A stretch of 36,188 nt of DNA, from assembly GCF_005503145.1 (NCBI RefSeq), contig NZ_SCNV01000073.1, forward strand, positions 1-36,188. The letters are read 5' to 3'. The position numbers and the translations under genes are program-made. This DNA is from Burkholderia sp. 4M9327F10 (GTDB lineage Bacteria; Pseudomonadota; Gammaproteobacteria; Burkholderiales; Burkholderiaceae). Of this stretch, positions 1 through 7,747 are shown piece after piece; the first letter of the stretch is position 1; every line of letters begins with the position of its first letter. A model generated the notes under the pieces. That model made no database searches. It saw only the letters and a program-made list of their open reading frames with translations, and was not told where the DNA came from.

Positions 1-1
1 C

Positions 2-499
2 GTCGGCCACAGCTACGGGGGCGCGGTCGTGACCGAGGCCGGCAACGACGACAAGGTCGCGGGTCTGGTCTACGTGGCTGCGTTCCAGCCGGACACGGGC
101 GAAACCCCGCTCGCGCTGACCAAGAAGATGCCGCCGGCAACCACGGCCATCAAGGCGACCACCGACGGCCACCTGTACATCGATCCGGCCAATTTCCATC
201 AGGACTTCGCTGCCGACCTGCCCGCAGCAGTTGCCGGCTTCATGGCGGTCTCGCAGGTGATGCCCGCCGCGCAATCGTTCGGTGTTCCGATCACGCACGC
301 AGCGTGGAGAACGAAGCCGAGCTGGGCAGTCGTGGCAACCGCGGACCGCGCGATCAATCCCGATCTGGAACGCTTCATGACCCAGCGCGCCGGCAGCAAG
401 ACGGTTGAGATCAATTCGAGCCACGTGGCCTACATGTCGCACCCGGCCGAGGTTGCGAAGCTGATCGAGCAGGCCGCAGCACAGTCCAGCAAAGAATGA
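2..499 (+). CDS. alpha/beta-fold hydrolase, 5'-truncated by the window edge
   Basis: The frame is open from base 2 and reads VGHSYGGAVV at once. GHSYGG is the nucleophile elbow (GxSxG) of alpha/beta hydrolases, with Ser at about base 11-13. The rest (about 165 residues) holds the cap-like segment and the C-terminal half. The motif SSHVAYMSHP near bases 414-450 supplies a His in the position expected for the catalytic histidine. The N-terminal half, including the oxyanion-hole region, lies outside the window. Related proteins are esterase- or haloperoxidase-like hydrolases that are often periplasmic or cytosolic; the substrate cannot be read from the sequence. The gene ends at a TGA (497-499), 130 bases before the convergent TetR gene. 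The family call is firm and the specific function unknown. Confidence 0.85.
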   Translation, partial: VGHSYGGAVVTEAGNDDKVAGLVYVAAFQPDTGETPLALTKKMPPATTAIKATTDGHLYIDPANFHQDFAADLPAAVAGFMAVSQVMPAAQSFGVPITHAAWRTKPSWAVVATADRAINPDLERFMTQRAGSKTVEINSSHVAYMSHPAEVAKLIEQAAAQSSKE

Positions 500-629
500 C
501 GAAACGTGACTCGCCGCCCTCGGCCAAGGTATGGGTCGAGGCGGTTCAGATACGCGTGAACCATTAACGCCGGCCCGAAGATGCCCGGCGTAGGATTTCG
601 CCCCGGCAACGGGCGGATCACATTTCAGA

Positions 630-1310
630 TCAACGCCCCCGCCCCGACTCGATCCCGCGCAAAATAAGATCAATCCCCGCAAGAAAATCAGCGCGGTCAT
701 CATGAGCGCGCAACTGCCCGGCCACACTGCGGGTGAAAGGGAACTCCTGCGGATCGAGCTCGGACCACATGGCCGCCACCTCGCCCAGCAGGTTGTCTCT
801 ATCCGCTCCCAGCTCCCGGGCGAGATGCGCATTCGCCGCGTTCTGCCCGCTCACCCCAACGATGTAACTCAACAACGCGGACACCACTGCCCACTGCGTA
901 TCGTCCGGTACGCCAAGCGCGCGAACCTGCTGGCCTATGCCTTCGAAAATACGCACCATCGGCAACTGACCCGGGGCACGGGTGAGCGCCGAACCCACCC
1001 ACGGATGAGCGTCGATCGCATCGAACATGCCCAGTGCGAGCGCGCGAATAGCTGCCTCTGGCGTCGCGCTGACCGATGATGCGCTCATGGTGCGGGCGAT
1101 GATGGCGTCGCAGGCAGCGTTCAACAGATCGCTCTTGTCGTCGATGTGCCAGTAGATAGCGCCGGGACCGGTGGCGAGCCGCTCCGACAGCGCGCGGAAC
1201 GTCAAACCGCTCTCGCCGCTGCTGTCGAGAAGCGCGATCGACGCTTCAATGATCCGATCCCGCGAGAGCGAGTCCTCCCGCCGCTGAGGGCTGCGTGCTT
1301 TCTTTCCCAT
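630..1310 (-). CDS. TetR-family transcriptional repressor
   Basis: A 226-residue protein with an N-terminal helix-turn-helix (about residues 20-65, including the segment LTFRALSERLATGPGAIYWH, a classic TetR recognition-helix region) and a helical ligand-binding C-terminal domain. I start it at the ATG at 1310 (MGKKARS), just after an AGAAGAGG purine stretch; a GTG at 1325 would add five residues. It is divergent from the FAD monooxygenase gene at 1429, and two matching palindromes (1329-1343 and 1353-1367) lie between them. By the usual logic of this family (inference), it represses itself and the monooxygenase and is released by a small ligand that may be a substrate of the enzyme. Confidence 0.9.
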   Translation of the reverse strand: MGKKARSPQRREDSLSRDRIIEASIALLDSSGESGLTFRALSERLATGPGAIYWHIDDKSDLLNAACDAIIARTMSASSVSATPEAAIRALALGMFDAIDAHPWVGSALTRAPGQLPMVRIFEGIGQQVRALGVPDDTQWAVVSALLSYIVGVSGQNAANAHLARELGADRDNLLGEVAAMWSELDPQEFPFTRSVAGQLRAHDDRADFLAGIDLILRGIESGRGR

Positions 1311-1328
1311 ACCTCTTCTTGACACTTA

Positions 1329-1343
1329 TGGAATGTTGTTCCA
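1329..1343. promoter_or_regulatory. Putative TetR operator 1
   Basis: TGGAATGTTGTTCCA is an inverted repeat with TGGAA/TTCCA arms and a 5-base centre. It lies between the start codons of the divergent TetR (1310) and monooxygenase (1429) genes. The same arms occur again 24 bases away (1353-1367), which argues for a real regulator site. Assignment to the neighbouring TetR protein is inferred from position. Confidence 0.7.
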
Positions 1344-1352
1344 ATATTATCA

Positions 1353-1367
1353 TGGAATGACGTTCCA
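1353..1367. promoter_or_regulatory. Putative TetR operator 2
   Basis: TGGAATGACGTTCCA has the same TGGAA/TTCCA arms as the site at 1329-1343. The two sites also form a larger dyad: CTTATGGAA at the left outer edge mirrors TTCCATAAG at the right outer edge (1325-1371). Two sites 24 bp centre to centre would put two dimers about two and a quarter helical turns apart. Confidence 0.7.
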
Positions 1368-1428
1368 TAAGCGAGCTGAAGCTGGCAGCAGCAGATTTAG
1401 CCGCAGTCTTCGACTAGCAGGGAGCAGG

Positions 1429-2562
1429 ATGAATACTTCAGTTGCAATCATCGGTGCGGGGCTCGGCGGGCTGACGCTTGCCCGGGTCCTGCATGTCCAC
1501 GGCATAGCCGCGACCGTTTACGAAGCCGAAGCCTCGGCGGACGCGCGAGCGCAGGGTGGCATGCTCGATATCCACGAAAACAACGGCCAGCTCGCACTCA
1601 AGGCAGCGGGGCTCTTCGATCAGTTCCTCGAGATCATCCACCCCGGCGGACAGGCATCGCGCGTTCTCGACAGGCACGGCAAGGTGCTGTTTGAAGATCA
1701 CGACGACGGCACAGGCGGCCGGCCTGAAGTGCCTCGGGGAGAACTGCGCCGGATTCTGCTCGACTCGCTGCCTGCCGGCACGGTCCGCTGGGGGCATAAA
1801 CTCACAGCGGCGTCTTCGCTCGGTAGCGGACAACACATGTTGACCTTTGCTGACGGCTCAACGGTGACCACCGGCCTCCTCGTGGGTGCGGACGGCGCCT
1901 GGTCGAGAGTTCGGCCCCTTCTTTCCTCGGCGCAGCCGGCGTATGTGGGCGTGTCATTCATCGAGACCTACCTGTTCGACGCCGACACCCGTCACAAGGC
2001 GAGCGCGCAAGCGGTTGGCGGCGGCGGGATGTTTGCGCTCGCACCTGGAAAAGGCATCCTCGCGCACCGCGAACCCAATGGCGCGCTGCACACGTACGTG
2101 GAATTGAACAAACCAAAGGAATGGATCGACGGCATCGACTTCTCCGACCCGCAAACTGCGCTCAGCAAGGTTGCCGGGGAGTTCGACGGCTGGGCGCCGG
2201 AACTGACGGCGCTCATCACCGACGGTGAGACGGACCCTTTGCCGCGCCCTATTCATGCACTTCCGGTCGAGCACCGCTGGGAACGCGTGCCCGGGGTGAC
2301 GCTGCTCGGCGACGCAGCGCATCTGATGATCCCGTCCGGCGAAGGGGCTAACCTCGCCATGTTCGACGGCGCTGAACTTGCGCAAGCCATTGTCGCTCAC
2401 CCCGACGACGTGGAGGCCGCGCTCTCAGCGTATGAAAAGGAGCTCTTCCCCCGCAGCGCGGCTGAGGCGGCCGCGGCAGAAGGGATACTCGAAGTGTGTC
2501 TCGGCCCCAACGCGCCGCAGAGTCTGGTGGACTTCTTTACCAGCAACCAGCCGGTGCAGTGA
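1429..2562 (+). CDS. FAD-dependent monooxygenase, Tet(X)-like
   Basis: A 377-residue flavoprotein of the PHBH/Tet(X) class (FAD_binding_3). It starts with the Rossmann dinucleotide motif GAGLGG (residues 9-14) and has the second FAD motif GDAAHLMIPSGEGANLAM at about 294-311. Segments GGMLDIHENNGQ and PRGELRRILLDSL match Tet(X) as I remember it (GGTLDLHKGSGQ, NRNDLRAILLNSL), as does GALH. By-eye alignment suggests Tet(X) contact residues Gln192, Arg213 and Gly236 are not conserved (Glu, Lys/Gly and Tyr here), while His234 is kept, so the substrate may not be a tetracycline. The start is the ATG at 1429 behind GGAGCAGG; an upstream in-frame TTG (1333) would lie inside the operators. It is probably controlled by the divergent TetR gene. 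Class assignment is firm; substrate unknown. Confidence 0.9.
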   Translation: MNTSVAIIGAGLGGLTLARVLHVHGIAATVYEAEASADARAQGGMLDIHENNGQLALKAAGLFDQFLEIIHPGGQASRVLDRHGKVLFEDHDDGTGGRPEVPRGELRRILLDSLPAGTVRWGHKLTAASSLGSGQHMLTFADGSTVTTGLLVGADGAWSRVRPLLSSAQPAYVGVSFIETYLFDADTRHKASAQAVGGGGMFALAPGKGILAHREPNGALHTYVELNKPKEWIDGIDFSDPQTALSKVAGEFDGWAPELTALITDGETDPLPRPIHALPVEHRWERVPGVTLLGDAAHLMIPSGEGANLAMFDGAELAQAIVAHPDDVEAALSAYEKELFPRSAAEAAAAEGILEVCLGPNAPQSLVDFFTSNQPVQ

Positions 2563-2649
2563 TCGGCCCGCACACGCAAGCCAATCTTTACGTCACCACT
2601 GCTATCGGGACGGCCTGCGCCAATCGCAGTGCGCGCCCAGTTGGCGCGC

Positions 2650-3912
2650 TTACGCCGCCTCGCCGCTGGGGGGCACAACGGCCTTGGGCTGCAGTTGCGC
2701 CAGATGCCGCAGCAGCTTCGTCACCATCGCGACTACGGTCAGCGCGAGGATCACGAAAAACACCGCGAGCGGCGTCAACTCCTGCACCGAGACAAAGCCA
2801 GCAAGCCCCATCATCGCCGAAGACACAAGCAGCAGCGCACACCCGAGGATCGCGCTCGTAAGGCCCGCGATATGCGGGAACAGCGAATTGCCCTTGGCCA
2901 TCAAGGTGGGATACATGGCGCCGGCGCAGAACCCCATCACGAGCACGGGCGTAGCGAGCGTCCAGACCCGCAGGCCGACCGTCAACGCAAGCACCAGCAT
3001 CGCCAGCGACGCTGCCGCCATAACGCGCGCACCGATCTGCAAACGCTGTTCCGCGCTCGGCAAGCGCGGGCCATGCAGACGGTTCGACAGGCCGCCCAGG
3101 AAGTACATCATGCCGATGCCGAGTGCGAGGTAGCCGAAAAAGGTCGGCGGCTTGTGCAAGGTGTTCTGCACCATGAACGGTCCGACGATGTTGAACACGA
3201 GCAGGATGCTGTAGCACAGCCCCTGTGCGAGGAAGCAGCTCTGGAACACGGGGCTCGAGAGCACCTTGCGCGCGTTCGTCACCAGCGTGCGCGGCGCGAG
3301 TTGCACCGGTTGCCGCAACGTCTCGCGATAGCGCCACACCACGACCCACATCAGCAGCGAATACACGAGCAGGAAGACAAGGCAGGCCTGCCAGCCGAAC
3401 CACGTCTGCAGGTGGGCGCCGATCACGGGCGCCACAATCGGCGCAAGCCCCCACGCAATCGACATGTAGGTGAACGCGTGTATCAGCGCCTGTCCCGAGA
3501 ACGAATCGGTGATGATCGCCTTCGCGAGCAGATTGGTGGTGGCGATGCCGAAGCCCTGCAGGCAGCGGGCAAGCAGGAACGTCTCCAGATTCGGCGCGGC
3601 GAGCGACAGCAGGCAGCCGACGGTGAAGATGACCAGACCGAAGGCCATGACGCGCTTGCGCCCATAGGCGTCGGCGACAGGCCCGAAGACCAGCTGGCCG
3701 AATGCGTAAGCCACCATGTAGCCGGACACGCTCGACTGGATCGCCTGGGGCGATGTCGCAAAGAAACGGGCCATCGCGGGCAGCGCGGAGACGTAAATGT
3801 CAATCGCGAGCTGTCCGGCAGAAGCGAACATGCAGATCAGGAACAGCAGGAAGTGCGGCGAGTTCGGGGCGTGCGCGGGGGTGACGGTGCGATCGGGGAC
3901 AGTGTGGTTCAT
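2650..3912 (-). CDS. MFS transporter, Bcr/CflA drug-resistance type
   Basis: About 420 residues with 12 predicted membrane helices. The first helix contains the family-like AIDIYVSALPAM segment (compare AIDMYLPALP in Bcr), and loop 2-3 carries the MFS signature GPVADAYGRKRVMAFG. The Bcr/CflA family exports drugs or small metabolites by proton antiport across the inner membrane. I start it at the ATG at 3912 (MNHTVPD); ATG 3921 is also possible, and neither has a clear Shine-Dalgarno sequence. It converges on the Tet(X)-like monooxygenase with an 87-base gap, so it could belong to the same detoxification neighbourhood, but it has its own promoter on the other side. The substrate cannot be predicted. 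Confidence 0.88.
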   Translation of the reverse strand: MNHTVPDRTVTPAHAPNSPHFLLFLICMFASAGQLAIDIYVSALPAMARFFATSPQAIQSSVSGYMVAYAFGQLVFGPVADAYGRKRVMAFGLVIFTVGCLLSLAAPNLETFLLARCLQGFGIATTNLLAKAIITDSFSGQALIHAFTYMSIAWGLAPIVAPVIGAHLQTWFGWQACLVFLLVYSLLMWVVVWRYRETLRQPVQLAPRTLVTNARKVLSSPVFQSCFLAQGLCYSILLVFNIVGPFMVQNTLHKPPTFFGYLALGIGMMYFLGGLSNRLHGPRLPSAEQRLQIGARVMAAASLAMLVLALTVGLRVWTLATPVLVMGFCAGAMYPTLMAKGNSLFPHIAGLTSAILGCALLLVSSAMMGLAGFVSVQELTPLAVFFVILALTVVAMVTKLLRHLAQLQPKAVVPPSGEAA

Positions 3913-4140
3913 GAAGAGCATCGAAGGAGCAGATCCGGGCACGCGCGACCTCTTCGGTGCAAGTGCCGGACGCAGCGGGTGTAGGGCGCCATGGCCACGT
4001 ATTGTGCCTGTTGTGGCGCAGATCGACGCGATTCCCATTGAGCGCGAGAGGTCTAGCCAGCGACGGTCCGGGGGCCGCAGAGTCGCCACGCCCCCCGCCG
4101 TCTTGCGGACAACGCTCCACGTTTACCCTAAAACTCCATT

Positions 4141-4168
4141 TTATCGACTATTTATCGATAATTTATCG
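4141..4168. promoter_or_regulatory. Three TTATCG repeats at exact 11-bp spacing
   Basis: TTATCG starts at 4141, 4152 and 4163, one helical turn apart. The middle copy forms the perfect palindrome TTATCGATAA (4152-4161). The stretch is AT-rich within GC-rich surroundings and lies 110-135 bases upstream of the DUF969 gene, between it and the divergent MFS gene. This is the arrangement of a multi-site regulator binding region; the regulator is unknown. Confidence 0.5.
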
Positions 4169-4193
4169 TGTTAGATTTCCTCGCCGCGACTCA

Positions 4194-4209
4194 TGCTATC
4201 TGGATAGCA
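4194..4209. promoter_or_regulatory. Palindrome TGCTATC-TG-GATAGCA
   Basis: Two perfect 7-base arms around a 2-base centre, 67 bases upstream of the DUF969 start codon and 25 bases beyond the TTATCG repeats. It looks like a dimeric regulator half-site pair rather than a transcript hairpin, because the loop is too short. The regulator is not identifiable. Confidence 0.45.
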
Positions 4210-4276
4210 CGCGTGGCCAACCGAGGCGCGAACCGCGCTGCGCGCATCGCCACCGCACAGGGAGACGGGAGGAAAC

Positions 4277-4966
4277 ATGCTGGTTCTGATAGGAATACCG
4301 ATCGTGGTGATCGGCTTCGCGCTGCGCTTCAATGCCTTGCTGGTGGTGACGGTGGCGGGTATCGCCACCGGTCTGGCAGGCGGCCTCCATACGGTCGAGA
4401 TCATCAGCGGGTTCGGCAAGGCCTTCGCCGAGAACCGCTACATGGGCCTCATCTGGCTGACCCTGCCTGTGATCGCCCTGCTCGAACGCAATGGCCTGAA
4501 GGAACAGGCGCGGCACCTGATTTCGCGGTTGCAGGCGGCCACCACCGGCCGCGTGCTGTTGCTGTACTTCGTGATTCGCCAGATTACCGCCGCGCTCGGC
4601 CTGACCTCTCTCGGCGGTCACGCCCAGATGGTGCGTCCGCTGATCGCGCCCATGGCGGAAGCGGCCGCCACCAACCGTTACGGCGAGCTGCCCGATGAAG
4701 TGCGCCAGCAGATTCGCGCGAACGCCTCCGCCGTCGACAACATCGCCGTGTTCTTCGGCGAAGACATCTTCATCGCCATTCAATCGATTCTGCTCATCAA
4801 GGGCTTTCTCGAGCAGAACGGCGTGGTGGTCGAGCCGCTGCATATTTCCGTGTGGGCCATTCCGACCGCGGTCGCCGCACTGCTGATCCACTGCGCCCGC
4901 CTCATGCTGCTCGACCGCAACCTGTCGTATCGCATGAACGCCCAGCGCCGGAGCCTCGCGCGATGA
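4277..4966 (+). CDS. DUF969 family membrane protein
   Basis: A 229-residue integral membrane protein recognisable as DUF969. It has several hydrophobic segments (about residues 1-20, 24-45, 58-75, 95-115, 155-180 and 190-210) and the conserved-looking stretches LTSLGGHAQMVRPLIAPMAEAAA and SAVDNIAVFFGEDIF. The start ATG has a strong GGGAGG site five to eight bases upstream. Its stop overlaps the start of the DUF979 gene (ATGA), so the two are translationally coupled. DUF969 and DUF979 are almost always adjacent and are thought to form a two-component permease. I recall such pairs near pyroglutamyl-peptidase or 5-oxoprolinase genes in other genomes, which would suggest a 5-oxoproline-like substrate; neither enzyme is seen here. 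Confidence 0.88.
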   Translation: MLVLIGIPIVVIGFALRFNALLVVTVAGIATGLAGGLHTVEIISGFGKAFAENRYMGLIWLTLPVIALLERNGLKEQARHLISRLQAATTGRVLLLYFVIRQITAALGLTSLGGHAQMVRPLIAPMAEAAATNRYGELPDEVRQQIRANASAVDNIAVFFGEDIFIAIQSILLIKGFLEQNGVVVEPLHISVWAIPTAVAALLIHCARLMLLDRNLSYRMNAQRRSLAR

Positions 4967-5916
4967 TCATCAAACTCGAAACCCTCTACGTCCTCGCCGG
5001 GCTGATGTTCGCCGCCTTCGCGCTGTTCAACCTGCAGGACCGCACGAATCCGCGCCGCGTCGTCAATTTCCTGTTCTGGGGCATCTACGCCCTGACGTTT
5101 ATGTTCGGCGGCGAGTTGCCGCACTTCGTCACCGGCTGTCTTGCGATCTCGCTCGCCTTGATCGCGGGTTCGGGCAAGCTCGGCAAAGGCCAGCCCGAGA
5201 GCGCGAGCGCCGCGGCCGCCAGCCGCCGCGAAGCGCGCGCACAACAGTTTGGCAGCAAGCTGTTCATTCCCGCACTGCTGATTCCGTTCGTCACGCTGGT
5301 GGGCACCTTTACCCTCAAGTACGTGCCGTTCGTCGATGCGAAGAGCGTCACGCTCATTTCGCTGGTGCTGGGCACACTGGTCGCCTTCGGCGTAGCGCTC
5401 CTGATGTTGCGCGATGCGCCGCTCCACGCGCTCAAGGACGCCCGCCATACGATGGACGCGGTCGGCTGGGCCGCCATCCTGCCGCAGATGCTTGCCGCGC
5501 TCGGCGCATTGTTCGCCGTGGCGGGTGTCGGGCACGTGGTCTCAGACCTCGTGAAAGCGTGGATTCCGGTCGATTCGGCCTTCGCGGTGGTGGCGGCCTA
5601 CACGTTCGGCATGGCCCTCTTCACCATGATCATGGGCAACGCTTTCGCCGCGTTTCCTGTGATGACGGCTGGCATCGGCCTGCCGCTCATCGTTCATCAG
5701 TTCCATGGCAATCCAGCCATCCTTGGTGCGATCGGCATGCTGTGCGGTTTCTGCGGTACGCTGATGACGCCGATGGCGGCCAATTTCAACATCGTGCCGG
5801 CCGCCCTGCTCGAACTGAAGGATCAGAATGGCGTCATCAAGGCGCAATGGCCTACCGCGTTGCTGCTGCTCGCCGTCAACACGATACTGATGTATCTCTT
5901 CGTATTCCGCTTTTGA
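4963..5916 (+). CDS. DUF979 family membrane protein
   Basis: A 317-residue, highly hydrophobic protein with about eight membrane segments, recognisable as DUF979 from its N-terminus (MIIKLETLYVLAGLMFAAFA) and its C-terminal helices (GMLCGFCGTLMTPMAANFNIVPAALLEL). The ATG at 4963 overlaps the DUF969 stop codon by four bases, which fixes the start over a longer open frame upstream. It is the partner of DUF969 in a presumed small-molecule permease of the inner membrane. The DUF2891 gene follows after 21 bases, so all three are probably one transcript. Substrate unknown. Confidence 0.88.
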   Translation: MIIKLETLYVLAGLMFAAFALFNLQDRTNPRRVVNFLFWGIYALTFMFGGELPHFVTGCLAISLALIAGSGKLGKGQPESASAAAASRREARAQQFGSKLFIPALLIPFVTLVGTFTLKYVPFVDAKSVTLISLVLGTLVAFGVALLMLRDAPLHALKDARHTMDAVGWAAILPQMLAALGALFAVAGVGHVVSDLVKAWIPVDSAFAVVAAYTFGMALFTMIMGNAFAAFPVMTAGIGLPLIVHQFHGNPAILGAIGMLCGFCGTLMTPMAANFNIVPAALLELKDQNGVIKAQWPTALLLLAVNTILMYLFVFRF

Positions 5917-5937
5917 CCCGCTTTTGACGAGACGCCG

Positions 5938-6948
5938 ATGACCGCTCAACTCACTTCCGCTATCGCATCGAAATTCGCCAACCTCGCGCTCGATCACCTC
6001 ACGCGCGAGTATCCGAACAAGCTGACTCATTCGCTGGCCGGTCCGCAGGACGTCCAGGGGCCGCGGGCGCTGCACCCGATCTTCTACGGCAGCTACGACT
6101 GGCATTCGTGCGTGCATGGTTACTGGCTGATCCTGCATCTGCTCGAGCGATTCCCCGAGCTGCCCGAAGCCGCACGCATCGTCGCCGTGGTCGATGAGCA
6201 CTTCACCGAGGCCAACGTCGCGGGCGAACGCGCATATCTCGATCTGCCGCACAATCGCGGCTTCGAGCGGCCGTATGGCTGGGGCTGGCTACTGGCGCTC
6301 TCCGCACAGATCGACAAACTGCAACTGCCGCAGGCGGCCCGCTGGAGCATAACCTTTGCACCGCTAACCGAGGCCTTCGTCGAGCGTTTTGAAGAGTTTT
6401 TGCCTAAGGCGACTTACCCGCTGCGGGTAGGCACGCATTTCAACATGGCTTTCGCGCTCGCGCTGACACTGGATTTCGCGCAGCAAACTTCGCGCGACTC
6501 GCTGGTGGCGCTGGTGGTCGAAACGGCGCACCGCTGGTATCTGAATGACGTCGCCTGTCAGGCGTGGGAACCGGCGGGAGACGAATTCCTCTCGCCGTCG
6601 CTGATCGAAGCCGAGTTGATGCGGCGCGTGCTGCCGGCCGAGCAGTTCGTCACATGGTTTGGCGCATTCCTGCCGGAGCTCGCTGCAAGCCAGCCGGCCA
6701 CGCTGTTCGAGCCAGTCACCGTAACCGACCGGAGCGACGGCAAGATCGCTCACCTCGACGGCCTCAATCTCAGCCGCGCCTGGTGCCAGCGTTCAATCGC
6801 CCGCGCGCTGCCGGCCGGCGATGCACGCCACGCGCTGTTGATCGACGCCGCCGAGCGCCATCTCGACAGCGCCCTTGCGCATGTTGCCGGGGACTATATG
6901 GGCGAACACTGGCTCGCCACGTTTGCCACGCTCGCACTCGAAGCGTGA
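5938..6948 (+). CDS. DUF2891 family protein
   Basis: A 336-residue soluble protein of the DUF2891 family. It has no signal peptide or membrane segment. It is rich in conserved aromatic and His residues: HPIFYGSYDWHSCVHGYWLI at about 42-61, HNRGFERPYGWGWLL at about 104-118, HFNMAFALAL at about 164-173 and CQRSIARALP near 281. The alternation of helices with a His/Trp/Tyr-lined face resembles alpha/alpha-barrel enzymes; this is inference from the sequence pattern only. It is third in the DUF969-DUF979-DUF2891 operon. A reasonable guess is that it processes the compound imported by the two membrane proteins. No experimentally known reaction comes to mind. Confidence 0.85.
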   Translation: MTAQLTSAIASKFANLALDHLTREYPNKLTHSLAGPQDVQGPRALHPIFYGSYDWHSCVHGYWLILHLLERFPELPEAARIVAVVDEHFTEANVAGERAYLDLPHNRGFERPYGWGWLLALSAQIDKLQLPQAARWSITFAPLTEAFVERFEEFLPKATYPLRVGTHFNMAFALALTLDFAQQTSRDSLVALVVETAHRWYLNDVACQAWEPAGDEFLSPSLIEAELMRRVLPAEQFVTWFGAFLPELAASQPATLFEPVTVTDRSDGKIAHLDGLNLSRAWCQRSIARALPAGDARHALLIDAAERHLDSALAHVAGDYMGEHWLATFATLALEA

Positions 6949-7110
6949 CCAAAGCCGGCTCATTCCGCGGGAAATTCCTGCTTCGCGAAGGTCCTGCTTC
7001 CTGAAGCCCGCATGTTGCGACGCTCTCCGGCGTGTTTGTAAACGCTGGACACAATTGTTCTGGAACTTGGCGTCGCGGCTTCTTTCTCAGGAATATCGAG
7101 GGAGAAAGTC

Positions 7111-7464
7111 ATGTTGCGCGTCATTGCGGCGCTCGGAATCGTGGCAGCTTTGGCCGGCTGCGCCGTCGCGCCAGGTTATGGATACCCGTACTACGGGCAG
7201 GCCTACTACGCCGACCCCGCGTATCCGTATGCCGGCTATCCGTATGGGTACGACTATGGCTATGTGCCCGCCTACGGCTCAATCAGTATCTGGGGCGGCG
7301 GAGGTTGCTGCTACTACCCGTACGGCGGCGGATACTGGCATGGTGGCCGCTACTGGCACGGCGGCAGCGGCTGGCATGGCGGCGGCGGTTGGCACGGGGG
7401 CGGCCATGGCGGCGGTCAATGGCAAGGCGGTGGAAGCAGCGGCAGCGGCGGGCATGGCCACTAG
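7111..7464 (+). CDS. Gly/Tyr/His-rich lipoprotein
   Basis: A 117-residue secreted lipoprotein. The N-terminus MLRVIAALGIVAALAGC is a signal peptide with lipobox LAGC, so Cys17 would be lipidated. The mature part has a Tyr/Pro/Gly-rich first half (repeated YPY, AYP and GYD elements) and a second half of repeated WHGG units ending in GHGH. GGGAG lies seven bases upstream of the ATG. Such low-complexity His-rich tails can bind metal ions or stick to surfaces, but no function is established. It stands alone after the DUF2891 operon with a 160-base gap and probably has its own promoter. Confidence 0.75.
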   Translation: MLRVIAALGIVAALAGCAVAPGYGYPYYGQAYYADPAYPYAGYPYGYDYGYVPAYGSISIWGGGGCCYYPYGGGYWHGGRYWHGGSGWHGGGGWHGGGHGGGQWQGGGSSGSGGHGH

Positions 7465-7612
7465 TGTCTTGCGTACAACGCAACCAGCGCAGCCGGTGGT
7501 TACGCGGCGCAAGCGCTGTAGCTTTTGCAGCACTGTGATATTGCTGTCATTTTACTGGCGTTAAGATAGCGCGCCCGTCCACCACCAAGGTCGGCCCGAC
7601 CAGAAAAAACCC

Positions 7613-7747
7613 ATGAAAAAACTTCTGTTTGCGCTCACGCTCGCGGCTGTCACCGTCGGGGGCATCACCACCGCCTACGCAGGCTATCACCGCCCGGTGT
7701 GCCAGAAGGTATGGGTCAATCATCACTGGGAAGAGCACTGCCACTAA
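7613..7747 (+). CDS. Small secreted peptide, 44 residues, His/Cys-rich C-terminus
   Basis: The frame runs MKKLLFALTLAAVTVGGITTAYA, a good signal peptide with an AYA cleavage site, followed by a 21-residue mature peptide containing YHRPVCQKVWVNHHWEEHCH. Two Cys and five His in about 20 residues suggest metal binding or a single disulfide. It is too short for most ORF callers but has a typical secreted-gene layout and stops at TAA (7745-7747). A strong stem-loop follows at 7786-7811. No recognised family. The preceding lipoprotein is also His-rich, so the two may share a role. Confidence 0.65.
   Translation: MKKLLFALTLAAVTVGGITTAYAGYHRPVCQKVWVNHHWEEHCH

Noticed and set aside
1429..2562. Calling the monooxygenase a tetracycline resistance gene
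   Set aside because: Family resemblance is clear, but several Tet(X) substrate-contact residues seem changed, and alignment by eye cannot establish the substrate.
2629..3984. Long open frame on the plus strand opposite the Bcr/CflA exporter
   Set aside because: Arg/Gln/His-rich translation typical of an antisense shadow in GC-rich DNA; the minus-strand frame has membrane helices and MFS motifs.
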